Shown one piece after another: positions 34,701-41,360 of a DNA stretch of 41,360 nt. The position numbers and the translations under genes were made by a program. Source of the DNA: Mariniphaga sp. (GTDB lineage: Bacteria > Bacteroidota > Bacteroidia > Bacteroidales > Prolixibacteraceae); NCBI GenBank assembly GCA_025355585.1, contig JANXZJ010000112.1, positions 1 to 41,360 of the forward strand. Reading direction: 5' to 3'. Below the pieces are notes generated by a model, which searched no databases, was not told the origin of the DNA, and was given only the letters and a program-made list of their open reading frames with translations. Position 1 is the first letter of the stretch. Every line of letters starts with the position of its first letter.

Positions 34701-34772
34701 CATGGATAGTTGATTGTTTTAAAGATATTAACCTCTTTTCCCACCATCACTGAAGGGTATAAAAACGAAAAA

Positions 34773-36683
34773 ATGCGAACACTGATCGAACTTTTTGAAT
34801 CAAGTACTGTGAAATTTCCGAATAATCCGTTGCTTTGGGAAAAGCCGATAGATCGTTATATACCCTCTACTTACCTTGAGATTCGTCAGCAGGTTTACGC
34901 TTTTGGTGCGGGATTAATGTCGCTTGGACTTCAGAAACAGGAACGGGTGGGACTCCTTTCTGAAGGGAGAAATAACTGGTTGGTTAGTGAACTGGGCATT
35001 TTCTATTGTGCAGGAGTGAATGTTCCGTTATCTGTGAAGTTAGAAGCAGTGGAACTTAAGTTCAGGTTGGCTCATTCAGGAGCGAGGATGGTGATTGTTT
35101 CAGCAGGACAGGTAGCAAAAATAAATGAAGTTATCAGCGATCTCCCTGATATCGATTACGTTATTCATCTCGATCCGATTGAAAAACCAGGGCTTAAAGA
35201 TCTCTTTTTTGAAGATTTACAGGCGCGGGGACTTGAATTTCTGAAATCAGAAGAGAATCAGAAGAAGTTTGAAGCTGTTTGGAAAAATGTACAACCTGAC
35301 GATACGGCCACCATCTCATACACCTCAGGAACTACATCTGATCCTAAGGGCATTATGCTTACCCAGCTTAATTATGCTGCAAATGTTGTGCAGGCAAACA
35401 CGGTTTTGGAAATTTTGGAAAATTACAAAACATTGGCTGTACTTCCATGGGATCATGTTTTTGCGCATACTGCTTGTCTTTACTCTTTTATGCTCAACGG
35501 TGCTTCAATTGGGTCTGTTCAGACCGGACGATCTCCTATGGAAACACTTCGGAATGTACCTGTTAATATTCAAGAGTTTAAGCCCGATATCCTAATGAGC
35601 GTTCCTGCATTGTCAAAGAACTTCAGGAAGAACATTGAAAAAGGAATTCAGTCCAAAGGGAAAATTACCGAAATGTTATTTAAACACGGTTTAAAAGTGG
35701 CCTATCTCTATAACGGTAATGGATGGAACCGTGGCAAAGGCTGGCGTGCGCTGCTTAAACCTGAATATGCATTTCTGGATAAAATTCTGTTTGCTAAAAT
35801 CCGCGAAGCATTTGGCGGCAACCTGAAATTCTTTATCGGTGGCGGGGCATTGCTCGATACTGAACTTCAACGATTTTTCTTTGCAATTGGTACGCCTGTT
35901 TACCAGGGTTATGGTCTTACGGAGGCTGCACCGGTCATTTCCGCTAATTCGCCTAATGCCGTAAAATTTAGTTCTTCGGGCAAAACTGTTCAATATCTTG
36001 AAACTAAAATTTGTGATGTTGATGGTGTAATACTTCCTGCCGGAGAAAAAGGCGAAATCGTTGTAAAAGGCGAAAATGTGATGAAAGGTTACTGGAAGAA
36101 TCCCAAAGCTACAGAAGAGACTTTGAAAGATGGCTGGTTATATACTGGTGATTTAGGCTATTTATCTGCAGATGGTTATCTCTATGTCCTGGGCCGTTTC
36201 AAAAGTTTGTTAATTGGTAACGATGGCGAAAAATTCAGCCCGGAAGGTATTGAAGAAGCCATTATTGACCAATCGACCTATATTGATCAGGCGATGCTTT
36301 ACAACGACCAGAACTCGTATACAGTCGGATTTATTGTACCCAATATTCAGGCTATCAACCGGAGTTTAATTAAGCATGGAATAGAACCGGGAACAAACGA
36401 AGGAAACCTGAAGTCACTCGAAATCATAAAGCTGGAGATTGATGCTTACCGAAAAGGAGGTAAATTCGAAGGGCAGTTTCCTGAAAGATGGCTGCCAACT
36501 GCAATTGTCGTTCTTCCTGAGGCATTTACGGAGCAAAACCATTTGTTGAACAGTACCTTAAAAATGGTAAGAGGAAAGATTACTGAATATTTCAAATCAG
36601 AAATGGTTTACATCTACACCCCTGAAGCAAAAGAAATTATAAATAGCAAAAACATGGAATCCATTAAGCGATGGAATAAATAG
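34773..36683 (+). CDS. AMP-dependent synthetase, long-chain acyl-CoA ligase-like
   Basis: The product is 636 residues from the ATG at 34773. The frame opens with a TTG at 34710, but the added 21 residues lack family similarity and start just beside the galM terminator. The P-loop-like motif is SYTSGTTSDPKGIMLT. Motif II is YQGYGLTEAAPVIS, the Asp motif is GWLYTGDLGYLSADGYLYVLGR, and the catalytic lysine is in the C-terminal STLKMVRGKITE. This is the FadD15/long-chain ligase type, which adenylates a carboxylate and transfers it to CoA. The substrate is not defined by the sequence. Confidence 0.9.
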   Translation: MRTLIELFESSTVKFPNNPLLWEKPIDRYIPSTYLEIRQQVYAFGAGLMSLGLQKQERVGLLSEGRNNWLVSELGIFYCAGVNVPLSVKLEAVELKFRLAHSGARMVIVSAGQVAKINEVISDLPDIDYVIHLDPIEKPGLKDLFFEDLQARGLEFLKSEENQKKFEAVWKNVQPDDTATISYTSGTTSDPKGIMLTQLNYAANVVQANTVLEILENYKTLAVLPWDHVFAHTACLYSFMLNGASIGSVQTGRSPMETLRNVPVNIQEFKPDILMSVPALSKNFRKNIEKGIQSKGKITEMLFKHGLKVAYLYNGNGWNRGKGWRALLKPEYAFLDKILFAKIREAFGGNLKFFIGGGALLDTELQRFFFAIGTPVYQGYGLTEAAPVISANSPNAVKFSSSGKTVQYLETKICDVDGVILPAGEKGEIVVKGENVMKGYWKNPKATEETLKDGWLYTGDLGYLSADGYLYVLGRFKSLLIGNDGEKFSPEGIEEAIIDQSTYIDQAMLYNDQNSYTVGFIVPNIQAINRSLIKHGIEPGTNEGNLKSLEIIKLEIDAYRKGGKFEGQFPERWLPTAIVVLPEAFTEQNHLLNSTLKMVRGKITEYFKSEMVYIYTPEAKEIINSKNMESIKRWNK

Positions 36684-36762
36684 TCGGAAGTTTATTCTTC
36701 TGAATTCCAGAAGTGTGAACATGAACCGAATGTTATTTGTTGTCTTTCTAAATTTGTTGAAT

Positions 36763-37407
36763 ATGACCAGCGAAAAAGAGACAGCACGTGTGGAGGCATT
36801 CAGCGATGGCGTTTTTGCAATTGCAATTACCTTGCTTATTCTGGAAATCAAAGTCCCAAAGATGGATATACATATGACGAACAGTCAATTGTTTAATTCG
36901 CTCGTAAATTTGTGGCCTTCCTACTTCGCTTTCTTACTTAGTTTCATAGCTGTTCTGATCATGTGGATTAATCATCACGGTTTTTTCAAATACCTGAAGA
37001 CCATTAACTCCAAATTCCTTTATGCAAATGGATTTCTGCTTTTGATGGTGACTTTTATCCCATTTCCTACTGCGGTTTTGGCTGAACACATCAATTCTCC
37101 TGCGTGCAATGTATCTTCTGCATTTTATTGTGGGGTGATGGTTCTGGTAAGCGTTGCATTTAATGTTCTTTGGTTTACGACGGCTTACAAAAGAGCCCTT
37201 GTTAAAGATGAAATTTCGGATGCTCTTATTATCAAAATTCGTAATGCTTACTGGTTTGGATTTTTCGTTTACCTGGCATCCTTTATTGTTTCCTTTTTTT
37301 ATGCGATAACAGGACTGCTCATTTGTATATCGCTCTGGATTTTCTGGATTGTTCTCGATTATAATAGGATAGGCAGTAGAACTGCGCATAAAAAGTATAT
37401 TTTATAA
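36763..37407 (+). CDS. TMEM175-family potassium channel-like membrane protein (DUF1211)
   Basis: The 214-residue protein starts at the ATG 36763, giving MTSEKETARVEAFSDGVFAI. The family signature in the first helix is F-S-D-G-V-F-A-I-A-I-T-L-L, where the Ser-Asp pair and the hydrophobic gate line the pore. About six helices follow, as in prokaryotic TMEM175, which works as a tetramer. The open frame begins with a GTG at 36715; the extra hydrophobic residues are not typical of the family. It is 79 bases after the ligase gene and 18 before the pirin gene. Confidence 0.87.
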   Translation: MTSEKETARVEAFSDGVFAIAITLLILEIKVPKMDIHMTNSQLFNSLVNLWPSYFAFLLSFIAVLIMWINHHGFFKYLKTINSKFLYANGFLLLMVTFIPFPTAVLAEHINSPACNVSSAFYCGVMVLVSVAFNVLWFTTAYKRALVKDEISDALIIKIRNAYWFGFFVYLASFIVSFFYAITGLLICISLWIFWIVLDYNRIGSRTAHKKYIL

Positions 37408-37425
37408 CCTTCAAAAATTTCAATT

Positions 37426-38145
37426 ATGGCGAATACTATTCTTCACAAAGCAGAAACCCGCGGCCATGCAAATCATGGCTGGCTCGATAGTCATCACACT
37501 TTTAGTTTTGCAAATTACTACAATCCGGAAAGGATGGGTTTTGGGACATTGAGGGTTTTAAACGACGACCGCGTTGATCCGGGTAGGGGCTTTGGCAACC
37601 ATCCGCACGATAACATGGAGATTATCTCGATTCCATTATCCGGTGATCTCGAGCACAAAGACAGCATGGGTAATGTGGCTGTTATCAAAAGCGGTGATAT
37701 CCAGGTGATGAGCGCCGGCACCGGAATCACGCACAGCGAATACAATAAAAACACAGATCGCGTATGCAAATTTCTCCAGATTTGGGTGATTCCTAATCAA
37801 CGAAATGTAAAACCGCGCTATGATCAGATTACACTCGACACGGAAGAACTTCACAATAAATTACAACAGATTGTCTCTCCATATCAGGATGATGAGGGAG
37901 TCTGGATTCACCAGAACGCCTGGTTTCATCTTGGTAATTTTGATAAAGATATTGAAGTTCAGTATCAAGTGAAACTTGCCGGTAATGGCGTTTATGTTTT
38001 TGTGATCAATGGTCAGTTCACAATAGAGAATATCAACCTCAATACACGAGATGGGCTTGGTATTACAGAGGCTACTGGCTTTACGATTAAGTCGGGCTCG
38101 CAGGATTCAGAAATTTTATTGATGGAAGTGCCGATGAAGTTTTAA
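37426..38145 (+). CDS. Pirin family protein (quercetinase-like bicupin)
   Basis: The 239-residue protein shows the YhhW/pirin pattern: RGHANHGWLDSHHTFSFANY at the start and the metal-binding cupin motif FGNHPHDNMEIISIPLSGDLEHKDSMGN. AGTGITHSEYN and FLQIWVIPNQRNVKPRYDQ follow. The His-His-His-Glu set holds a divalent metal. E. coli YhhW and human pirin oxidise quercetin in vitro, while the physiological role in bacteria is unclear. The second cupin at the C-terminus is more diverged. It is probably cotranscribed with the TMEM175-like gene. Confidence 0.93.
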   Translation: MANTILHKAETRGHANHGWLDSHHTFSFANYYNPERMGFGTLRVLNDDRVDPGRGFGNHPHDNMEIISIPLSGDLEHKDSMGNVAVIKSGDIQVMSAGTGITHSEYNKNTDRVCKFLQIWVIPNQRNVKPRYDQITLDTEELHNKLQQIVSPYQDDEGVWIHQNAWFHLGNFDKDIEVQYQVKLAGNGVYVFVINGQFTIENINLNTRDGLGITEATGFTIKSGSQDSEILLMEVPMKF

Positions 38146-38322
38146 TTCAATTGAAATAACTCACCGGAATGTAATATGTGAAAATGAATTTTGCAACCCA
38201 TGAGGCCTGCAAAGCGGTTATGAGATGTGCCGTCTTATTCTAAAGGATCGTAAATCTGGCTGGATTATTTTACACGTAATTTAATTAATTGGATTTTTGA
38301 TATGCTCTGATGAAAAATTGTA

Positions 38323-38353
38323 TACATTTGTTTCGTCAAAACACGAAATGAAT
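38323..38353 (+). promoter_or_regulatory. Promoter -7 box with overlapping operator of the ArsR-type regulator
   Basis: A -7 box TACATTTG lies at 38323-38330. It is immediately followed by TTTCG (38331-38335), eight bases, then CGAAA (38344-38348). The inverted repeat extends imperfectly to ATTTG...TGAAT (38326-38353). Its position over the likely transcription start fits repression by the regulator encoded 11 bases further on. No -33 element is seen at the usual 19-21 base spacing. Confidence 0.7.
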
Positions 38354-38358
38354 TTTAA

Positions 38359-38667
38359 ATGCCAAACAAAGTAAGATATTTCACAGACAATCAGGAGAAA
38401 TTAGCCCGCTATGGCAAGGCGCTTTCACACCCTGTGAGGGTTTTCATTCTCGATTACCTTGCGAATAACATCAATAAGTGTTGCTACAGTGGCGATATGG
38501 CCGAAGAATTACCAATTGCACGTTCGACACTTTCGGAACACCTAAAAGAATTGAAAAAAGCCGGATTGATTCAGGGAGAAATAAATCCGCCATTCATCAA
38601 ATACTGTATCAACCGCGAAAATTGGCAGGAAGCACAGCAGATGCTAAATCTATTCTTTAAACGATAA
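38359..38667 (+). CDS. ArsR-family metalloregulator-like transcription factor
   Basis: The 102-residue winged helix-turn-helix protein has the ArsR pattern LSHPVRVFILDYLANN, then the recognition helix in ELPIARSTLSEHLKELKKAGLI and the wing INPPFIKYCI. Cysteines occur at residues 41, 42 and 83. A CC pair before the helix-turn-helix and a third Cys could form a thiol site for As(III) or Sb(III), but the classical ELCVCDL motif is missing. It is the first gene of the thiol/permease cassette, and its product probably binds the inverted repeat in front of it. Release on metal or redox stress is inference. Confidence 0.88.
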   Translation: MPNKVRYFTDNQEKLARYGKALSHPVRVFILDYLANNINKCCYSGDMAEELPIARSTLSEHLKELKKAGLIQGEINPPFIKYCINRENWQEAQQMLNLFFKR

Positions 38668-38683
38668 AAAATTTAATCGCATA

Positions 38684-38701
38684 TATCGGGAATAAACGAA
38701 A
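38684..38701 (+). promoter_or_regulatory. Second operator-like site, before the mini-thioredoxin gene
   Basis: TATCG (38684-38688), eight bases and CGAAA (38697-38701) repeat the layout of the regulator operator with one mismatch. It lies in the 53-base gap between the regulator and thioredoxin genes. Confidence 0.45.
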
Positions 38702-38720
38702 TTCTAAATCATCAAATTAT

Positions 38721-38954
38721 ATGAATATTAAAATTTTAGGTACTGGTTGCCCCAAGTGTAAAACACTCGAAAAACTCACGCGCGAAGTAGTCGAGCAGAA
38801 TGGAATTGCAGCCACCATTACCAAGGTGGAAGACATAGTAGAAATCATGAAGTATGGTATCATGTCAACTCCGGCGCTGGTTGTTAACGAAAAAGTTGAA
38901 ATTAAAGGACGGGTTCCCTCATTGGATGAAATCAGGAAAGTACTAATCAAATAA
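38721..38954 (+). CDS. Mini-thioredoxin / redox-active disulfide protein 2
   Basis: The 77-residue protein is a small thioredoxin-fold domain (Thioredoxin_3) with the redox motif GTGCPKC, Cys10 and Cys13. The cis-Pro loop is MSTPALVVNEKVEIKGRVPS, which is the hallmark of the fold. There is no signal peptide, so it acts in the cytoplasm. Such proteins sit next to ArsR regulators and DUF318 permeases in many genomes and are thought to pass electrons or metal(loid)s to the membrane component. Confidence 0.92.
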   Translation: MNIKILGTGCPKCKTLEKLTREVVEQNGIAATITKVEDIVEIMKYGIMSTPALVVNEKVEIKGRVPSLDEIRKVLIK

Positions 38955-38997
38955 TCATCGAAATGAAAAAAATATTCTTATAAGCTTTACCTTAATA

Positions 38998-39369
38998 GTG
39001 ATGAGCAGTCTTTTGTGTAATGCTCAAACTTCAAAAACAGCAACCCAAAGTTCCGTATCGGCTAAAGTTGAAGCCTATTATTTTCACATGTCAACGCGAT
39101 GTGTTACCTGTAAGGCTGTTGAAGCGGAGGCAAAAAAGAATTTGGAATCGCTTTATGGCGAAAAAGTGACTTTTCAGGCTATTAATCTTGAAGATGACGC
39201 CAATAAAGCAATTGTTGAGAAACTGAAGATTTCGGGTCAGACACTCTTACTCTTGAAGAGAGATACCAAGATTAATCTCACCAACGAAGGATTTATGTAC
39301 GCTGTGAATAATCCTGTAAAGTTTAAATCCATCATCAAGGAAAAAGTTGACGGTCTGTTAAAATTGTAG
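38998..39369 (+). CDS. ArsF-like thioredoxin-fold protein, signal peptide broken by an apparent frameshift
   Basis: The product has a CxxC site in STRCVTCKAVE (Cys35, Cys38 from the GTG at 38998) followed by a thioredoxin-like fold ending in KSIIKEKVDGLLKL. It resembles the ArsF family found with ArsG. As it stands the frame opens at GTG 38998 or ATG 39001 with only the tail of a signal peptide (MSSLLCNAQ). An ATG at 38963 starts MKKIFL and stops at once. Adding one A to its seven-A run would give MKKNILISFTLIVMSSLL, a full signal peptide in frame. So either one base is missing (mutation or sequencing error) or the gene is now truncated. The natural start is most likely 38963. Confidence 0.78.
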   Translation: MMSSLLCNAQTSKTATQSSVSAKVEAYYFHMSTRCVTCKAVEAEAKKNLESLYGEKVTFQAINLEDDANKAIVEKLKISGQTLLLLKRDTKINLTNEGFMYAVNNPVKFKSIIKEKVDGLLKL

Positions 39370-39372
39370 TCA

Positions 39373-40071
39373 ATGGAATTCCTTACGAATCTTTTGGACA
39401 ACAGTACAATGCCATGGCTCTCGGCATTGGTGCTGGGTTTAATGACTGCCATTAGTCCGTGTCCTTTGGCGACAAATATCACAGCTGTGGGTTTTATCAG
39501 CAAAGACATTAAAGATCGCAACCGTGTTTTTATCAACGGAGTACTTTATACGTTAGGTCGCGCAATTTCCTATACAGCAATTGCTTTAATTATTTATTTC
39601 GGCGCCGACCAGTTTAAGTTTTCGGGTATCTTTCAAGTCTATGGCGAAAAACTCCTTGGTCCATTGCTGATTATTATCGGACTGTTTATGCTCGATGTGA
39701 TCAAAATAAAGTTTCCGGGTATGAGTGGACTAACGTCCAGGATGGAGAATAAAACCAAATGGGGATACCTGGATGCTATTTTACTTGGTCTGGTTTTCGT
39801 ACTGGCTTTCTGTCCATACAGCGGCGTACTTTATTTTGGAATGTTAATACCAATGACTGTTGCAAGTGCCTCTGGATTATATCTTCCAATCGTTTTTGCA
39901 CTGGCTACCGGTATACCCGTTATTATTTTCGCATGGATCTTGGCTTATACTGTATCAGGTATCGGCACTGCCTACAACAAAGTTAAAACCTTCGAAATCT
40001 GGTTCAGACGGATTATTGCGGTGCTCTTTATTCTGGTTGGTATTTATTACATTTTAAGATCCATTATTTAA
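39373..40071 (+). CDS. ArsG-like / CcdA-type thiol membrane protein
   Basis: The 232-residue inner-membrane protein has about six helices and belongs to the DsbD/CcdA-like fold used by ArsG. Two conserved Cys-Pro sites are visible: SPCPLATN (Cys30) in the first helix and FCPYSG in the central helix. In CcdA such cysteines carry electrons across the membrane; in ArsG-family proteins the annotation is efflux of aromatic arsenicals. It starts three bases after the ArsF-like gene, so the two are coupled and the exported CxxC protein is its likely partner. The TAA overlaps the next ATG by one base. Confidence 0.87.
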   Translation: MEFLTNLLDNSTMPWLSALVLGLMTAISPCPLATNITAVGFISKDIKDRNRVFINGVLYTLGRAISYTAIALIIYFGADQFKFSGIFQVYGEKLLGPLLIIIGLFMLDVIKIKFPGMSGLTSRMENKTKWGYLDAILLGLVFVLAFCPYSGVLYFGMLIPMTVASASGLYLPIVFALATGIPVIIFAWILAYTVSGIGTAYNKVKTFEIWFRRIIAVLFILVGIYYILRSII

Positions 40072-40313
40072 TGGAAACCAATACGATGAGTAAAATTATC
40101 TGTTATTGCAAGAATATAACAATACTTGAAATTGAACAAGCTATTTTGAAAGGTGCTAAAACACTTGATGATATCCAGGCAATAACCAGTGCATGTACAG
40201 GCAATAAATGCAAAGAATTAAACCCTTCGGGAAGATGTTGCTCCGAAGATATTAAAGTAATTCTAAACGATACCGGCTCAAAAGCCATTAGCCATTGTTG
40301 TTGCAGTAAGTAA
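40071..40313 (+). CDS. BFD-like [2Fe-2S] and Cys-rich small protein
   Basis: This 80-residue protein contains nine cysteines. The first part matches the BFD-like [2Fe-2S] domain: ICYCKN (Cys11, Cys13), then ACTGNKC (Cys42, Cys47), the usual four cluster ligands. GRCCSED follows, and the C-terminus is SHCCCSK, a triple-Cys tail not part of the BFD fold. An alternative start is the Met at 40086, which keeps the domain whole. The ATG at 40071 overlaps the ArsG-like stop. A role as electron carrier or metal(loid) carrier in the cassette is inferred from the neighbours. Confidence 0.85.
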   Translation: METNTMSKIICYCKNITILEIEQAILKGAKTLDDIQAITSACTGNKCKELNPSGRCCSEDIKVILNDTGSKAISHCCCSK

Positions 40314-40330
40314 AAAAATGTAAAAACTCA

Positions 40331-40348
40331 TTTCGCGATTATTCGAAA
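40331..40348 (+). promoter_or_regulatory. Third operator-like site, at the permease start
   Basis: TTTCG (40331-40335), eight bases, CGAAA (40344-40348) repeat the regulator operator exactly in arms and spacing. The arms extend to CATTTCG/CGAAATG (40329-40350), so the first permease ATG lies within the site. Confidence 0.6.
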
Positions 40349-41360
40349 TGAAAAGATTGCTAATTATGAAGTTGAATAAAAATATAGTTATCCCTTTGCT
40401 GTTGTTACCGGTCTGGTACCTGATTTATCACAATCTGCAACCGATGACCGATTGGCTGATTGATTCGGAATTGGAACTTATAAAAGGTGCGCATTTAACT
40501 GAAGCATTGCGGTTCTTCGTTTTCGAATTCCCCAAAGTGATGCTGCTACTCACACTTATTATCTTCTTTGTCGGAATTATCCGAACCTATTTCACACCTG
40601 AACGAACCCGGAAAGCACTCGAAGGAAGGAAAACATTTACCGGCAACGTAATGGCTGCAACTCTGGGAATTGTCACCCCATTTTGTTCTTGTTCTGCGAT
40701 TCCGTTATTTTTAGGATTTGTTGAATCTGGTGTTCCGCTTGGGGTCACGTTTTCCTTTCTGATCGCCGCCCCTATGATCAACGAAGTTGCAATCATTCTT
40801 TTATATGGCATGTTCGGTTGGAAGGTTGCCGCAATTTATGTCGGAACCGGATTGGCCATTGCAATCATTGCCGGTTGGATTATTGGTTTGCTGAAACTCG
40901 AAAAATGGGTAGAACCCTGGGTTTTTCAGACCCCCATGGGAGAAAGTGGGATGGAAGAAGAGAAACTCACCTTTGCAAAACGGATCAGTCTCGGGTACGA
41001 TGATGTGAAAGAAATTCTCGGCAAAGTCTGGATATATGTTGCATTGGGAATCCTTGTCGGTGCCGGTGCTCATGGGTATGTTCCTGAAGAATTTATGGCT
41101 GCCTTAATGGGTAAATCGACCTGGTATTCGATTCCACTTTCCATTCTGATTGGTATCCCATTGTATTCCAATGCTGCCGGAATCGTCCCAATTGTTTCGG
41201 TGCTGATTGAGAAAGGAGCTTCGCTTGGAACTGCGCTGGCATTTATGATGGTGGTGATTGGCCTCTCGCTTCCCGAAATGGTTATCTTGCGAAAAGTATT
41301 GAAGCTCCCGTTAATATTCACCTTCATTGGTATTGTTGGAATCGGGATAATGATCGTCGG
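40348..41360 (+). CDS. DUF318 (YraQ/ArsP-like) permease, 3' end outside window
   Basis: The frame is open from ATG 40348 to the window end, at least 337 residues. The start may be this ATG or the in-frame ATG at 40366 (MKLNKNIVIPLLLLP). The family signature is ATLGIVTPFCSCSAIPLF, with paired cysteines in a membrane helix, followed by SGVPLGVTFSFLIAAPMINE. A second, matching half has LIGIPLYSNAAGIVPI. ArsP of Campylobacter, an organoarsenical exporter, belongs to this family, but most members are uncharacterised. It is the last visible gene of the cassette, 34 bases after the BFD-like gene. Confidence 0.9.
   Translation, partial: MKRLLIMKLNKNIVIPLLLLPVWYLIYHNLQPMTDWLIDSELELIKGAHLTEALRFFVFEFPKVMLLLTLIIFFVGIIRTYFTPERTRKALEGRKTFTGNVMAATLGIVTPFCSCSAIPLFLGFVESGVPLGVTFSFLIAAPMINEVAIILLYGMFGWKVAAIYVGTGLAIAIIAGWIIGLLKLEKWVEPWVFQTPMGESGMEEEKLTFAKRISLGYDDVKEILGKVWIYVALGILVGAGAHGYVPEEFMAALMGKSTWYSIPLSILIGIPLYSNAAGIVPIVSVLIEKGASLGTALAFMMVVIGLSLPEMVILRKVLKLPLIFTFIGIVGIGIMIV

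Noticed and set aside
34710-34772. Upstream TTG start for the acyl-CoA ligase
   Set aside because: It lies directly after the galM terminator, and the added residues lack family similarity; the ATG at 34773 gives the normal N-terminus.
36934-37389. 151-residue minus-strand open frame
   Set aside because: It is antisense to the TMEM175-like gene, with basic low-complexity translation and no family similarity.

Overview
The window reads as chromosomal DNA of a member of the Bacteroidota, probably a Bacteroidales/Marinilabiliales-type anaerobe or facultative organism (the rank is inference). Support: several start regions carry the Bacteroidota -7 box TAnnTTTG, three of them with a TTT(G/C) element exactly 19 bp upstream. 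Typical lineage genes are present: a DUF3822 protein beside rsmD, a membrane LytTR regulator, FHS-type sugar transport with galK/galM, and an ArsF/ArsG-type cassette. Shine-Dalgarno sequences are mostly absent. No phage, transposase, CRISPR array or rRNA operon was seen.

Layout. 1-0.4 kb: AT-rich 3' end of a HEPN-domain gene. 0.4-2.4 kb: HAD phosphatase plus MFS exporter (minus). 2.5-4.6 kb: Omp85/BamA-like outer-membrane protein (plus). 4.6-10.7 kb, all minus: THUMP RNA methyltransferase, cysK-cysE cysteine synthesis pair, and S41 protease - pnuC - NadR-like kinase. 11-13.3 kb: nitronate monooxygenase-like flavoprotein and a membrane LytTR regulator. 13.5-13.8 kb: three identical tRNA-Asp genes with their own promoter and terminator. 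13.9-16.8 kb: rsmD-DUF3822 (minus) divergent from a RecD-like helicase (plus). 17-20.3 kb: rnz, a STAS protein and rpsA (minus). 20.5-25.4 kb: phosphoglucomutase, a secreted DUF1080 protein, and a convergent isomerase/oxidoreductase pair likely acting on keto-sugars. 25.4-25.9 kb: non-coding DNA with a large inverted repeat and a 41-bp tandem repeat. 25.9-29.5 kb: a secreted unknown protein, guaA and a metallophosphoesterase. 29.6-34.6 kb: galactose locus (FHS transporter, galK and GntR regulator on minus, galM on plus). 34.8-38.1 kb: acyl-CoA synthetase-like ligase, TMEM175-like channel and pirin. 38.3-41.4 kb: a cassette of ArsR-type regulator, CPxC mini-thioredoxin, ArsF-like CxxC protein, ArsG/CcdA-like membrane protein, [2Fe-2S]/Cys-rich protein and a DUF318/ArsP-like permease running off the window.

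The most interesting region is the last one. Genes for cytoplasmic, membrane and exported thiol proteins are arranged as one transcription unit with a metalloid-type permease. The sequence TTTCG-N8-CGAAA occurs exactly at the regulator promoter and at the permease start, with a one-mismatch copy before the mini-thioredoxin gene, which suggests one operator used three times. The ArsF-like gene appears to have lost one A from a poly-A tract in its signal-peptide codons.
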